From positions 1 to 41,123 of the forward strand of contig JAALLA010000009.1 of NCBI GenBank assembly GCA_011087765.1: 41,123 bases of DNA, read 5' to 3'. Below, piece by piece: positions 1 to 8,812 of the stretch. Below the pieces are notes generated by a model, which was not told where the DNA came from, made no database searches, and was given only the letters and a program-made list of their open reading frames with translations. The position numbers and the translations under genes are program-made. The stretch is from Pirellulaceae bacterium (GTDB taxonomy: Bacteria; Planctomycetota; Planctomycetia; Pirellulales; Pirellulaceae). Every line of letters begins with the position of its first letter. Within the stretch, counting starts at the first letter, position 1.

Positions 1-1
1 A

Positions 2-16
2 GCCCAGCCGTCGTGA
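2..16 (+). CDS. 3' end of an upstream gene (possibly prfA)
   Basis: A reading frame entering from the left edge ends in AQPS and a TGA at 14-16. The TGA overlaps the GTG start of the next gene as GTGA, the usual arrangement for translational coupling. In many bacteria prmC directly follows prfA, which encodes release factor 1, the substrate of PrmC. That makes prfA a reasonable guess from gene order only; four residues cannot identify the product. Confidence 0.4.
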   Translation, partial: AQPS

Positions 17-936
17 CGGCGACCACATTTTCGAATGAAACAAGCATGCCCGATACACCTGAACAAACTTGGACGATTAAACAGCTGCTAGACTGGACGA
101 GCGATTTTTTCTCAAAATCGACGATCGGAAACGCGCGTTTGGAAGCTGAAGTTTTACTGGCGGAAGCCTTAGATTGCCAGAGAATCCAACTCTACACCCG
201 TTTCGACGAGCAACCTCCTGCTCAACAATTGACTGAATTCCGTGATTGGGTCAAACGTCGTGCCGCGGGAGAACCCGTTGCTTATCTTGCCGGGCACCGT
301 GAGTTTTACTCCCTCCGCTTTCAAGTCGATTCAAATGTATTAATTCCAAGACCGGAAACCGAACACCTCGTTGTCGCCGCTGTGGAATTCGCAAAGAGTC
401 TAAACAGCAACCCAATTCGGATTATTGATGTAGGAACCGGTAGTGGGTGCATCGCCGTGACACTCGCGACCCTGATCGAAAATTGCAAAATTGCTGCGAC
501 TGACATTTCCGAGCCCGCACTCGAAATTGCGAAATCAAATGCGGCTCATCACGCCGTCGAGTCCAAAATGCATTTCTTTGCAGGTGACTTGCTAGATGCG
601 CTGCCGCCTGGAAGCAGCCCCGTCCACTTGATTGTCAGCAACCCTCCCTACATTGGCAAACTCGAAATTTCCACGGTGGATGATCAAGTCAAAAACCATG
701 AACCAGAGATCGCGCTTTTCTCGGGGGATCATGGCACTGAAATCATCCAGAGACTTGTCAACGATGCTGCCCAGTTCTTACTCCCCCAGGGCGCATTGAT
801 GTTTGAAACAAGCCCCATCATCATGGACCGCTGCGTTGATTTAGTGCGAAACAACCAAGCCTACTCAGAGGTACGAGTAATTAAAGATTACAGTGGCCAC
901 GATCGAATTGTCGTAGCTACCAGAACCGACCAATAA
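13..936 (+). CDS. prmC: PrmC/HemK peptide chain release factor N5-glutamine methyltransferase
   Basis: This is a cytosolic SAM-dependent methyltransferase that modifies the GGQ glutamine of release factors RF1 and RF2, which makes translation termination efficient. The family signature NPPY is at residues 210-213 within SNPPYIG, and the SAM-binding glycine-rich loop DVGTGSGCIAVTLA is around residues 140-153. The N-terminal 100 residues form the usual helical substrate-recognition domain with the (L/A)xxRxEAExLL-like stretch. The length, 307 aa, is near the family's usual 280-300. The GTG at 13 is chosen because it overlaps the stop of the preceding gene (GTGA). An in-frame ATG at 46 would shorten the protein by 11 residues and is a possible alternative. 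All key motifs look intact. Confidence 0.93.
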   Translation: MTATTFSNETSMPDTPEQTWTIKQLLDWTSDFFSKSTIGNARLEAEVLLAEALDCQRIQLYTRFDEQPPAQQLTEFRDWVKRRAAGEPVAYLAGHREFYSLRFQVDSNVLIPRPETEHLVVAAVEFAKSLNSNPIRIIDVGTGSGCIAVTLATLIENCKIAATDISEPALEIAKSNAAHHAVESKMHFFAGDLLDALPPGSSPVHLIVSNPPYIGKLEISTVDDQVKNHEPEIALFSGDHGTEIIQRLVNDAAQFLLPQGALMFETSPIIMDRCVDLVRNNQAYSEVRVIKDYSGHDRIVVATRTDQ

Positions 937-1026
937 CGTCCCACTGGCTCAGCTCGTTGAGCAATTAACTTAATTTACTCAGCAGGCCTCTCCAGGGTCG
1001 AACACCAACCCAACGACATCCTAAGC

Positions 1027-1977
1027 TTAGGCGCGTGGATGGAATTGCTGATGTACTTTTTTCAAACGTGACTGGTCAACATGAGTGTAAATTTGCGTTG
1101 TCGCAATACTTGCATGACCAAGCATTTCCTGGACTTGGCGCAAATCTGCTCCACCCGCAAGGAGATGTGTCGCAAAACTATGCCTCAACGTGTGAGGACT
1201 GATGGAAACCGAAACGTCCGCGATCAAGGCGTATTTTTTAACCAATTCCCAAACAGCCTCTCGTCTCAATCGCCGACCGCCGCGAGACAGAAACAACCAG
1301 TCGATTTCACTGGAGCGTACGGCTTCCAGGCGGGGACGTTGCCTATCGAGATAAGCAGTCACGGCCTCAATTGCTGCATCTCCCAGAGGAACCATCCGCT
1401 GCTTATTGCCTTTTCCTTCGCACTTACAATATCGCTCTTCAAGATGTAAATCACGCAGTCGCAAATTGGAAACTTCCGAAGCTCGACAACCGGTGGCATA
1501 TAACATTTCCAACAACGCTCGGTCACGGAAATAATAAATTTCGATTCGACGAGGTCCATTAAGAAATCGCTCGACCTCCCTTGGTGACAGAACCGAAGGA
1601 ACTCGGTGCCATAATTTTTGACTTCCCAACAACTCAACTTTATTATCGACCAACAAACCTTCAAGTTGGAGATAACGGAAAAACATTTTGACCGCTACGA
1701 TATGCCTCGCAATGGAAGCCGGAGCCAATTGCTGGGTGTTCAAGAAACCGACAAAATCAGACAACTCCGTGATCGTCAAGTCAGCCACTTTACGACCTTC
1801 AAGCCATCCGATAAATCGCCGCATATCCCGTGAATAGGCAGCCACCGTATTTTCTGCCAAATGGCACTCGGTTCGAAGGTAAAGCGTAAACGCTTCCGCT
1901 TGACGAACCGCGGCATTGGCATCAGGAACTGCGGCTCCTGCTAATCTTCGAAGTTTACCTTTTTTTAATTTTTTCAT
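1027..1977 (-). CDS. xerD: Tyrosine recombinase XerD
   Basis: Site-specific tyrosine recombinase that, with XerC, resolves chromosome dimers at dif. Numbered from the first possible start at 2004, the catalytic set is complete: R174 (in GCRASEV), K198, H271 and R274 (HTLRHSFATH), H297 (LGHASI) and nucleophile Y306 (TQIYTHV). Residues about 35-118 are the SAM-like core-binding domain. The C-terminal LKKVHQQFHPRA resembles the XerD rather than the XerC tail. A GTG at 2002-2004 also opens the frame, but it lies inside a terminator hairpin, so the ATG at 1975-1977 (316 aa, starting MKKLKKGK) is preferred. No clear Shine-Dalgarno is seen. It is downstream of the ExbBD operon and separated from it by that terminator. 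Confidence 0.9.
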   Translation of the reverse strand: MKKLKKGKLRRLAGAAVPDANAAVRQAEAFTLYLRTECHLAENTVAAYSRDMRRFIGWLEGRKVADLTITELSDFVGFLNTQQLAPASIARHIVAVKMFFRYLQLEGLLVDNKVELLGSQKLWHRVPSVLSPREVERFLNGPRRIEIYYFRDRALLEMLYATGCRASEVSNLRLRDLHLEERYCKCEGKGNKQRMVPLGDAAIEAVTAYLDRQRPRLEAVRSSEIDWLFLSRGGRRLRREAVWELVKKYALIADVSVSISPHTLRHSFATHLLAGGADLRQVQEMLGHASIATTQIYTHVDQSRLKKVHQQFHPRA

Positions 1978-1987
1978 TTCGCAAACA

Positions 1988-2020
1988 AAAAAAAGCCGAA
2001 ACACCTAGTGGTATCTTCGG
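1988..2020 (-). terminator. Rho-independent terminator of the TPR-ExbB-ExbD operon
   Basis: Read on the minus strand, AGCCGAA pairs with TTCGGCT around a 13-nt loop and is followed directly by a run of eight T. It lies about 120 bp after the stop of the last ExbD gene. The hairpin covers the alternative GTG start of xerD and so argues for the later ATG. Confidence 0.75.
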
Positions 2021-2141
2021 CTTTGCGTTCGACGAGCTTCGCAGTGTCATAAAAAAGAGCGATTTTGCGGAGGCGCAGGTTACCCAAACGAAATAATCGC
2101 GAATCTAACTGAACCCCAAGAGGGAATCAGCCTGCCCCCGA

Positions 2142-2636
2142 TCAAAGTCCATTCCCAACGTCTTTAAATTTGACCTTCTTGATAAGCGGTTTTAATTTAC
2201 CGTCTCCCAATACTTTTCCTGAAACCGCACCGATCGCTTTCACCGTATACGAATACTTCAAATTGTAATCGATATCAAACTCAACTTCGGTTTCAGAACC
2301 CTGCTCGGGGTTCCCTTCACCTGCCAATCGATCTTCGACAATATTCGTAAGATCAGGGAACATCGTCGCTTCGCGAAGCGTTTCACTGTCATCAACAATG
2401 ATGCTCGAGATGTTTCCATTTTCGCCAGCTTCGAGTCGTACCGTGATCAGATCAGGCAGTTCTTCATCAAGTGAATCGGCGGATTCGGAAGCCAGTGGCA
2501 TTTTGATATTAAAATCACCTTCCATCGCCACCACTTTGAATGTCATGATGAAGAAAACCAGCAACTGAAACACGATATCAATCATCGCGGTCATATTGAT
2601 CTTGATTTCTTCAGGTTCCGAAATTGACATTTGCAT
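2142..2636 (-). CDS. exbD: ExbD/TolR-family protein (second copy)
   Basis: Inner-membrane stator subunit of an ExbB-ExbD-type proton channel, which uses the proton motive force to energise an envelope partner. A single N-terminal membrane segment (about residues 15-36) carries the conserved proton-carrying Asp at residue 20 (MIDIVFQLL), and the rest is the periplasmic domain. At 164 aa it is slightly longer than E. coli ExbD (141 aa), with a longer acidic periplasmic part. It starts 17 bp after the first ExbD gene and is the last gene before the terminator. Two different ExbD proteins next to one ExbB suggest a heteromeric stator; this is inference. Confidence 0.88.
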   Translation of the reverse strand: MQMSISEPEEIKINMTAMIDIVFQLLVFFIMTFKVVAMEGDFNIKMPLASESADSLDEELPDLITVRLEAGENGNISSIIVDDSETLREATMFPDLTNIVEDRLAGEGNPEQGSETEVEFDIDYNLKYSYTVKAIGAVSGKVLGDGKLKPLIKKVKFKDVGNGL

Positions 2637-2653
2637 GGACGTACTCTACTGGT

Positions 2654-3094
2654 TTACTTTTGATTTTTGACGCGGAGGCTAAAGCTCTGCAGTTCAGATT
2701 CCTGACACTTAGCCATCAATTCCTGGACAATTCCAGTCGGGGTATCCTCATGCGATCGAATGATCACTGCAATGTCAGCAGGGTCTCGGATACCTTCTCG
2801 CGCGGCTGCGTCTACCTGACGGGACAGCAACGGATTTAACAGGTCAATCCCATTCTTTTGTCCCTCGAAGACCACCACACCACTCGGTTCCAAATTTAAA
2901 ATAATCTGGTAGTCCGGGCGAACCTCTGGCGGAACAGCAAGTACGCTGCTTGGCAACAAGATTTCCTCGGCTCGATCCACTTCCGAAAAGTTAATCAGAA
3001 GCATGAAAAAGGCGATCAACTGAAACGTCATATCGATCATAGGCGTCAAATCGCCTTCGAGAATCTCAGTACTTTTTTTCTTAAATAATCTCAT
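2654..3094 (-). CDS. exbD: ExbD/TolR-family protein (first copy)
   Basis: Second ExbD-like stator subunit. A basic N-terminus (RLFKKKST) is followed by LEGDLTPMIDMTFQLIAFF, where Asp21 in the membrane segment is the expected protonatable residue, then a periplasmic domain of about 105 residues. At 146 aa it is close to the family standard. It lies 33 bp after exbB. Its sequence is clearly different from the neighbouring ExbD, so the two are not a recent tandem duplication. Confidence 0.88.
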   Translation of the reverse strand: MRLFKKKSTEILEGDLTPMIDMTFQLIAFFMLLINFSEVDRAEEILLPSSVLAVPPEVRPDYQIILNLEPSGVVVFEGQKNGIDLLNPLLSRQVDAAAREGIRDPADIAVIIRSHEDTPTGIVQELMAKCQESELQSFSLRVKNQK

Positions 3095-3127
3095 GGCACC
3101 ACCGAAACAAACGGAAAAGGAATCAGC

Positions 3128-3967
3128 CTAGTCTTTTTTCTTTCCCACTTTTTCAAATCGGCCCATTAAATTTTCACTTGTGATTCCAACTTCAAGCACA
3201 AGTCGCTGAACTCTATTTCGCAAAATATTGTAAGCAGCAATCGCTGGAATCGCGATCGCCAATCCGATCAACGTAGTCAACAAAGCCGTGGAGATACCTT
3301 CGGCAAGCTTGTTCGGATCGGGTGTTCCGCCGCCGTTGGCGATCACATAGAACGAGTTAATCATTCCATGAACCGTTCCAAAAAGACCAATCATGGGACT
3401 AATCGTTCCAATCAAGGCAAGATAACTCAACCGGTGATCAAGTTTCATGTTCTCATCGGCTCCCACCTCTTGCATTGCGGCGACAGAAGCAGAGTAGCTA
3501 CTTGAGAGTTTTGCCAATCCAGCCGAGAGAACATTTCCAAGAAACGACTCATCAGTTTTGGCTAACTCATAGGCTTCTTGATATTGTTTTTCTTCTAGAT
3601 GGGCTTCAAACCCGTCAATTAAATGTTGGGGACAAACATATTCTCGCCTCGCCGATAGCAAGTTCATAATGAACAAGGCAACCAAAATGAACGACAGGGA
3701 GAGAAAAACAAGAATGTAGGTCCAACCTAACGAATCCGTTAACCAACCCAAGAGTGATTCCTCCGCCGGTGCCGGCTTGGCTGCGGCCGCTTCGGGAGCC
3801 GCCGGTTCAGCTGCTGGCTGAGCTTCTTCTTGCGCAAACACCCGTGACGACGAAACGGAAAATAGCGGTTGAAACGCGAATACCGAAAATACGATCGAAA
3901 AAATTAGTACTCGAGGTGCCCAAACAAAGACACCACGGCTGGCTTTCGACCCCTTAGTAAACTGCAT
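3128..3967 (-). CDS. exbB: ExbB/TolQ/MotA-family proton channel protein with signal peptide
   Basis: Core of the stator complex with the ExbD proteins. After a basic N-terminus and a hydrophobic segment at residues 18-38 there is a likely signal peptidase site near residue 45 (SRVFA-QEE), then an Ala/Pro/Glu-rich linker (46-70). Three further membrane segments follow: about 82-104, 182-206 and 228-248. The family motif LIGTISPMIGLFGTVHGM is at residues 185-202 and the last membrane helix has the expected small-residue-rich GISTALLTTLIGLAIAIPA. The cleavable signal and the linker make it longer (279 aa) than E. coli ExbB (244 aa). It lies in one transcription unit with two TPR proteins upstream and two exbD genes downstream. 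Confidence 0.9.
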   Translation of the reverse strand: MQFTKGSKASRGVFVWAPRVLIFSIVFSVFAFQPLFSVSSSRVFAQEEAQPAAEPAAPEAAAAKPAPAEESLLGWLTDSLGWTYILVFLSLSFILVALFIMNLLSARREYVCPQHLIDGFEAHLEEKQYQEAYELAKTDESFLGNVLSAGLAKLSSSYSASVAAMQEVGADENMKLDHRLSYLALIGTISPMIGLFGTVHGMINSFYVIANGGGTPDPNKLAEGISTALLTTLIGLAIAIPAIAAYNILRNRVQRLVLEVGITSENLMGRFEKVGKKKD

Positions 3968-4071
3968 AGCGTCCTGTCTCCAAAAATCATGTCAATGAAA
4001 GGTCTGATGTTACAACTCAGTTGTGCTAAGTATATCACACAAAACGAGCCAAGCCCTCGCCAATTAGGGCT

Positions 4072-5136
4072 TTATAATTTTCCCGCCCAATAAGAATTAC
4101 GATACCGAGACTTAAGTGTATCTCGCGCTATCGCTGCCCTATCGGTTTCATCCAATTGAGCCCAAATCTTGGACAGATGAAACAAAGCCTCTGCATGAAG
4201 CTCCCCTTCGGTTGCAAACAGCAGATCAGTGTGAAGATAGGCTGTTCTTGCCTCTTTCCAATTCGAGTTCTTTTGATGGACGGCACCTAACGCATTGTAA
4301 AGATGGGCAAACAACAGTTTGTTATCCGAGTTTTCCGTCGCAATCATTTCGTTAAGCTGAGAAATACTGGCAGCCGGATTTGCTCCCATTCCGGCGAGGC
4401 GAGCCTTCTCGCACTTGGCGAGAAGTTTGTAAAGCTGCGTCACGTCGTCATTCGAATTGTTATTGAGAATTGAATCAAATGCCGCGTTCGCGTCAGTGGC
4501 GTTGTCCATTGCCAACATTCCTAACTGAAGCGCTCCATTGAGCTTATACTTCGGCCAGGAGGATTGACTCAGCTTCGCGAATTGACCCATCGCTAAATCG
4601 GTCCGATCAATCGCAAAATACAATTTCCCTAATTGTTCAATCGCTGGATAAAGATGCCAGCTGGTCGGGTTTTCATTGATAAACGCAGCAACGACTCCAC
4701 CTGCCTCTTGAGGTGTCGTGCCGCCACCCCGCAATGAGTTCTGAGCCATGGAATAGGCCCGAATGAAGTCGACTTCGGCCTTCATTTGCGGCGTCAGCTT
4801 AGTTACATCAATTTTACCCAAGGACTCAATTGAATCGGCAAATCGCCCCGTTTCCATTTGATCTCTAGCCCGATTAATATCGCTAGGTTCCCTGGAAAAA
4901 GAAACTCGATCGATTTTGCTCGCCGGCACGAGTTTACCAGCAATGGTCACACCATCAGGAGATATCTCGGTAATCTTCCCACTGGTCTTCGAATTACCAC
5001 CAGACGCTTTCACTTGATACACGCCGTCTTGAGCTAATAGTCCGTGACTATTAGCAAGATTCGCGACTCCCACGAAGAGGGAGACAACAAAGATTACTTT
5101 CATTTGACCAACGATCGTCTTTTTAATTTGCTTCAT
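4072..5136 (-). CDS. Secreted TPR-like protein of the ExbB operon
   Basis: Not a named family that I can assign. The protein has a signal peptide (membrane stretch at residues 13-27, likely cleavage near LLA-QDG around residue 35), then a small beta-rich module (about 38-85) that ends in ASKIDRVSF. From about 90 to 350 it is helical, with spaced A/L/Y/G residues typical of TPR repeats. It is probably periplasmic. Its place directly before exbB, and after another large TPR protein, suggests that it is an envelope partner of the ExbBD stator. An ATG at residue 12 could also start it, but would weaken the basic n-region of the signal. The function is unknown. Confidence 0.75.
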   Translation of the reverse strand: MKQIKKTIVGQMKVIFVVSLFVGVANLANSHGLLAQDGVYQVKASGGNSKTSGKITEISPDGVTIAGKLVPASKIDRVSFSREPSDINRARDQMETGRFADSIESLGKIDVTKLTPQMKAEVDFIRAYSMAQNSLRGGGTTPQEAGGVVAAFINENPTSWHLYPAIEQLGKLYFAIDRTDLAMGQFAKLSQSSWPKYKLNGALQLGMLAMDNATDANAAFDSILNNNSNDDVTQLYKLLAKCEKARLAGMGANPAASISQLNEMIATENSDNKLLFAHLYNALGAVHQKNSNWKEARTAYLHTDLLFATEGELHAEALFHLSKIWAQLDETDRAAIARDTLKSRYRNSYWAGKL

Positions 5137-5208
5137 TGAAAAACTCTGACCTCAATTTTCCTATCGTTGTTTTTTCCCGCGGAAACCGCAGGATACTCTC
5201 TAAAAACA

Positions 5209-8200
5209 TTAGTTGATGTTCTGCTGAACTCTTGTTTCCAGTTCAGAAAACTTCTGCTTCCACATCTCGCTACCACTAAACGTAGCATCGCGTTTTCTTT
5301 CCTTGGCAATCTCACTACCCGCCGCTTTGATGGCAGATTGATTTCCGGCCAAGATACCATACTCAAGTCGACATTCGACAACATGATAAAGCGCGTTATA
5401 AAAAGTGCTACGGAATTTTTCGTTACTACGAGTCGCCAGAGCAATTTTCTCCCAACCCCAAATCCGCTTTTGGGTACGCTTCGTTTTGGGATTCTTGTAT
5501 GGGTCTCGTCCTTTGACTGCCTCAATGTATCGCTTTTGATTTTTTCCCACCTTGGCCCACATTTGCAACGTTTCCGCGGAATTAATTTGGACATTCAGTG
5601 AGTTCGGCGACTCTTTGAGTATTTCTAAAAACTCGTTCATTGCAGATTCAAAGTTGCCACTCCGCCGGGAGGCAAGCGCTCGTTGACGCTTCAACTCAGC
5701 AACCATCACTGCTTCCTTTGGATCGCCTGCAAACCCCATCGTCTGAGCTCGGGTCAGTGCAACCTGAGCCTCTTTCGCCATTTCTTTTGAAGAATCATCC
5801 AATCCTGATTTTGCCAAAGAATCAGCAACCGAAAGCAGGGTGGAACCAGCCCACAAAATGGTCTTGGCATCGTTCGATTCGGATTGAATTCCGCTCAAAA
5901 AACCGGACAGTGAATTCGCGAATTTACGTTTCTTTTCAGGCTCTTCAAGCAATTGAAACTGTTCCTTGAGCTGAATCGCGATGAGTTGGTAAATGGAAGC
6001 CACTCGCGCCGCATCATTTGGATCATTACTATCCTTGATGTCAGCCTTCATTGCGTCGATCACACCACGGGATTTGTCAATCCATTGCTGCTGATCATCC
6101 GCTCCCTTCATTGCCGCCAAGTACACCTTAATCGCTGTTTTATATACTTCGCGACGATAAATCTCACCCGTCGCCGTTCCAGTAACCGCTGGGTGCTGTT
6201 GCTTTAGCAGATCCAACGGTGCGATCTCTTTCGATTCAAGCCGGTCAATCGCTTGTTCAACCTCCCCCAATTTAAGTCTTGCATCGACTAGCAGCAAAGC
6301 TCCCAGAGCGACTTCATAATTAAGTTCATCAAAGAGGGTTTTATTGACCCCGTCCGCCATCAACTGAGTCGCCTCGTCCATCTGCGGCCGGAGCTGCTTT
6401 AGGTCTGCCCCGGTCGCTCGAGCTTTTGCTTTATAGTCAAACCAGAGTCGTTGACCTAGCTTGACGCTCATGATTGGTTGATAAACAGCATCTTTCGGAA
6501 TCTGACTAAAGTATTTCCTGGCACTATCAAAATCTTTGTCGTTTAGAGCTAATCGAGTCATAGTACTGGCAGCGACTCCCGCTTCGGTTGTCCCTGGCCA
6601 GCGCCGTAAAACAGCATCACACGCGGCATTCAGCCTCGATCGCTCAAAATCTTTGTCGCTCTCAAGGGCCTTATCCAGCAAAATCGAATAGCTTTGAATC
6701 AACAAAGTCATCGCCGATCGCGTGCCTTCGACATTCGGGTATTTTTTCAGCAAAAACTCGCCAATCAAAGCTGATTCAATGTATCGCTCGGTGGCAAAGT
6801 AACAGTAACACTGAAGGTAACGCACATTATTAATATCGGCTCGCAAAGTCGACTTTTCAGCTAACTGCAATGCCAGATCAAACATTCCCAGCGCCTCTCC
6901 ACTTTGCCGCAACGCCGCCTCAGCAGCCTCCTTGTACTCCGCGTCCAGCTCCACTTTTTCTATACCCTGAGCCGCTGCAGCTTTCTTTTTAGCTAAGCTC
7001 GCCTCACCCACGACAGACTCTAGATCCGTCACAAAGTCCTTACCCTTTTGCCGTGCGTCATCAAATGACTCAGGAGGGCCGGCTTCTCCCTCGGCAACTT
7101 CGGAAAAATCAACGTTCCACTCTGCAAGTAACTCCTTGGCACGATCTCGATAAGGGCTCGCAACGCGAGCCACGTTCCGAAGGACTTTGGCCGCCGCCCG
7201 ATCGACCCGGTTCGAATCACTCGTCGCCCGAGGACCGCCTGCAGCCTTGACCTCTTTTGCTTTTTCGTGCTTTGCAATCGAATACTCTAGTTGTACTCTT
7301 AACCAATCCGCCTGCCGCACTTCAACTTTATTTAACGAATTGACCGCCGGCTCTAAAATCTCGATGACTTGCTTATAAGGGTATTTTTTGGAAGCAGCCC
7401 AACAATCGGACGCCAACAGATACGATTCCAATTTGATTGGTTTGAGAATACTGTTGTCGCCGAGAATGAATACTTCATTCAACAGGTCTAACGCTTTTTT
7501 ATTGTCTCCGAGCTTGTAACTACAACGGGCAGCATAAACGCAAGATTTAAGGCCGGCTATGAATTTGGGATAGGCCTCCCACACCTTTTCATATTCATCA
7601 CGAGCTTCTGCTAGAAGCTTCTTTTGCTCATCATTATTTTCTAAATAAGTGTCGGCCAGTTGCTCGGTCACCTTGGGAATGCTCACGCGCACCTGAGTAT
7701 AAGTCGCCTGAAACTGATCCCGGCGGCGAAGCGTGGATGGATCCTCAGGGTCAATCTGAATTGCATCATCGCTTTGAGGATCAATCAACCGACGAACCTG
7801 TTTTCTGGCTTTCTGGTAACTAGCAAGAGCGCCCTTCAGATTTTGTCTTGCTTTCCCGAACAACACTTCTCGTTCAGCAGATGTTAAGCGATCCGATTCG
7901 GATTGTTTCAAATAGATATTAGACCGGCGGTAAAGAAGATTACCTTGGTAATGCAACGTTTTCGCTGAGACTTCGAGCGATTGGTTGTTGGCCGCATAAT
8001 TAGTCAATAACTCCTGCGCCTGATCGAGCCGCGATTCGACCGAAGCCAAGTCTCTCATCCGGGCAGTACTTCCAATCAAAGTCTGAGCCATTTCAAACGG
8101 CAACGCGTCTTTAAATTCCTTAGAGATAGCTTTGCTATTTTTTAGCCCTTCAAGGTAATCAATCGCGACATCGTAATAATTATTATCGCGAAGGGCATCG

Positions 8201-8307
8201 AGAAAGGCTTGGGCAGGTTCATCTGCACGTCCCACTGAACTAAAGAATCCCGTTACAATTACGACAATTAACGCAATGCTCTTCACAGGTAACGCAATTC
8301 TCTTCAC
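5209..8307 (-). CDS. Very large secreted TPR-repeat protein, first gene of the ExbB operon
   Basis: A 1032-residue protein with a clear signal peptide (KRIALPVK, then a hydrophobic core to about residue 25, cleavage near GRA-DEP). The rest is almost all alpha-helical, with degenerate tetratricopeptide-like repeats throughout, for example residues 36-60, 230-275, 490-535 and 880-920. It has no recognisable enzyme motif. It is followed after 72 bp by a second TPR protein and then by ExbB and two ExbD proteins. The arrangement suggests a periplasmic scaffold or receptor that couples stator energy to an envelope task; this is inference from context. Charged, Lys/Glu-rich stretches (about 440-465) may be coiled coil. 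Confidence 0.78.
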   Translation of the reverse strand: MKRIALPVKSIALIVVIVTGFFSSVGRADEPAQAFLDALRDNNYYDVAIDYLEGLKNSKAISKEFKDALPFEMAQTLIGSTARMRDLASVESRLDQAQELLTNYAANNQSLEVSAKTLHYQGNLLYRRSNIYLKQSESDRLTSAEREVLFGKARQNLKGALASYQKARKQVRRLIDPQSDDAIQIDPEDPSTLRRRDQFQATYTQVRVSIPKVTEQLADTYLENNDEQKKLLAEARDEYEKVWEAYPKFIAGLKSCVYAARCSYKLGDNKKALDLLNEVFILGDNSILKPIKLESYLLASDCWAASKKYPYKQVIEILEPAVNSLNKVEVRQADWLRVQLEYSIAKHEKAKEVKAAGGPRATSDSNRVDRAAAKVLRNVARVASPYRDRAKELLAEWNVDFSEVAEGEAGPPESFDDARQKGKDFVTDLESVVGEASLAKKKAAAAQGIEKVELDAEYKEAAEAALRQSGEALGMFDLALQLAEKSTLRADINNVRYLQCYCYFATERYIESALIGEFLLKKYPNVEGTRSAMTLLIQSYSILLDKALESDKDFERSRLNAACDAVLRRWPGTTEAGVAASTMTRLALNDKDFDSARKYFSQIPKDAVYQPIMSVKLGQRLWFDYKAKARATGADLKQLRPQMDEATQLMADGVNKTLFDELNYEVALGALLLVDARLKLGEVEQAIDRLESKEIAPLDLLKQQHPAVTGTATGEIYRREVYKTAIKVYLAAMKGADDQQQWIDKSRGVIDAMKADIKDSNDPNDAARVASIYQLIAIQLKEQFQLLEEPEKKRKFANSLSGFLSGIQSESNDAKTILWAGSTLLSVADSLAKSGLDDSSKEMAKEAQVALTRAQTMGFAGDPKEAVMVAELKRQRALASRRSGNFESAMNEFLEILKESPNSLNVQINSAETLQMWAKVGKNQKRYIEAVKGRDPYKNPKTKRTQKRIWGWEKIALATRSNEKFRSTFYNALYHVVECRLEYGILAGNQSAIKAAGSEIAKERKRDATFSGSEMWKQKFSELETRVQQNIN

Positions 8308-8812
8308 AGCCCGAAATCCTTAAAAATAGTTGGCTATTAAACCACCAGTTGTAAATCAAAGCACCCGAATCGAAGCGCCCGCCACATCCCGGAGGCCGAG
8401 GGGGTGCAATGTCTAGTTTCTACTACTTAACCTTACGAAGCAATCATACGAAGTTGCAAATCTGCAAACAACAATGAATGCACCTCACCACAGTCGAACT
8501 CACTTTCAAATACAACTCCGCGCGCCCCACCCTAATCGTCGACAATTCAGACGCAAAATCAAACAATTCAGCAGTCAGATTTAAATTTTTTGGACAATGC
8601 TGATCTAAAGAATAGGGTAGGTAGGGGTTTATCGTTTCTAATTCTTACCGATTCACCACACCGATTCGTTTACCAAAAACAACATCTATCCCATGTCCAC
8701 CTTCTCGGACCTTGAATTTTTGCAATAATTCATTCCTCTGGCATTACCAAACTGCGGCATTCAGGGCCGAGTCAATAAATATTGTAAAACTCGCAACCAA
8801 CAAGGCAAATCG
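8308..8812 (+). other. Intergenic region between divergent genes, no gene seen
   Basis: These 505 bp separate the leftward TPR-ExbB operon from the rightward gene at 8813 and must hold promoters for both. The longest frames are short and unconvincing, such as 22 codons from an ATG near 8409. A weak pair TTGGAC/TAGGGT with 17-bp spacing sits at about 8590-8618 on the plus strand, but is too poor to call. No repeat or RNA fold stood out. Confidence 0.6.

Noticed and set aside
948-963. GCTCA/TGAGC hairpin after prmC
   Set aside because: Only five pairs and no T run.
8740-8765. Sigma-54-like TGGCAT...CTGC upstream of the gene at 8813
   Set aside because: The GG to GC spacing is 12 instead of 10 and the -12 element is poor.
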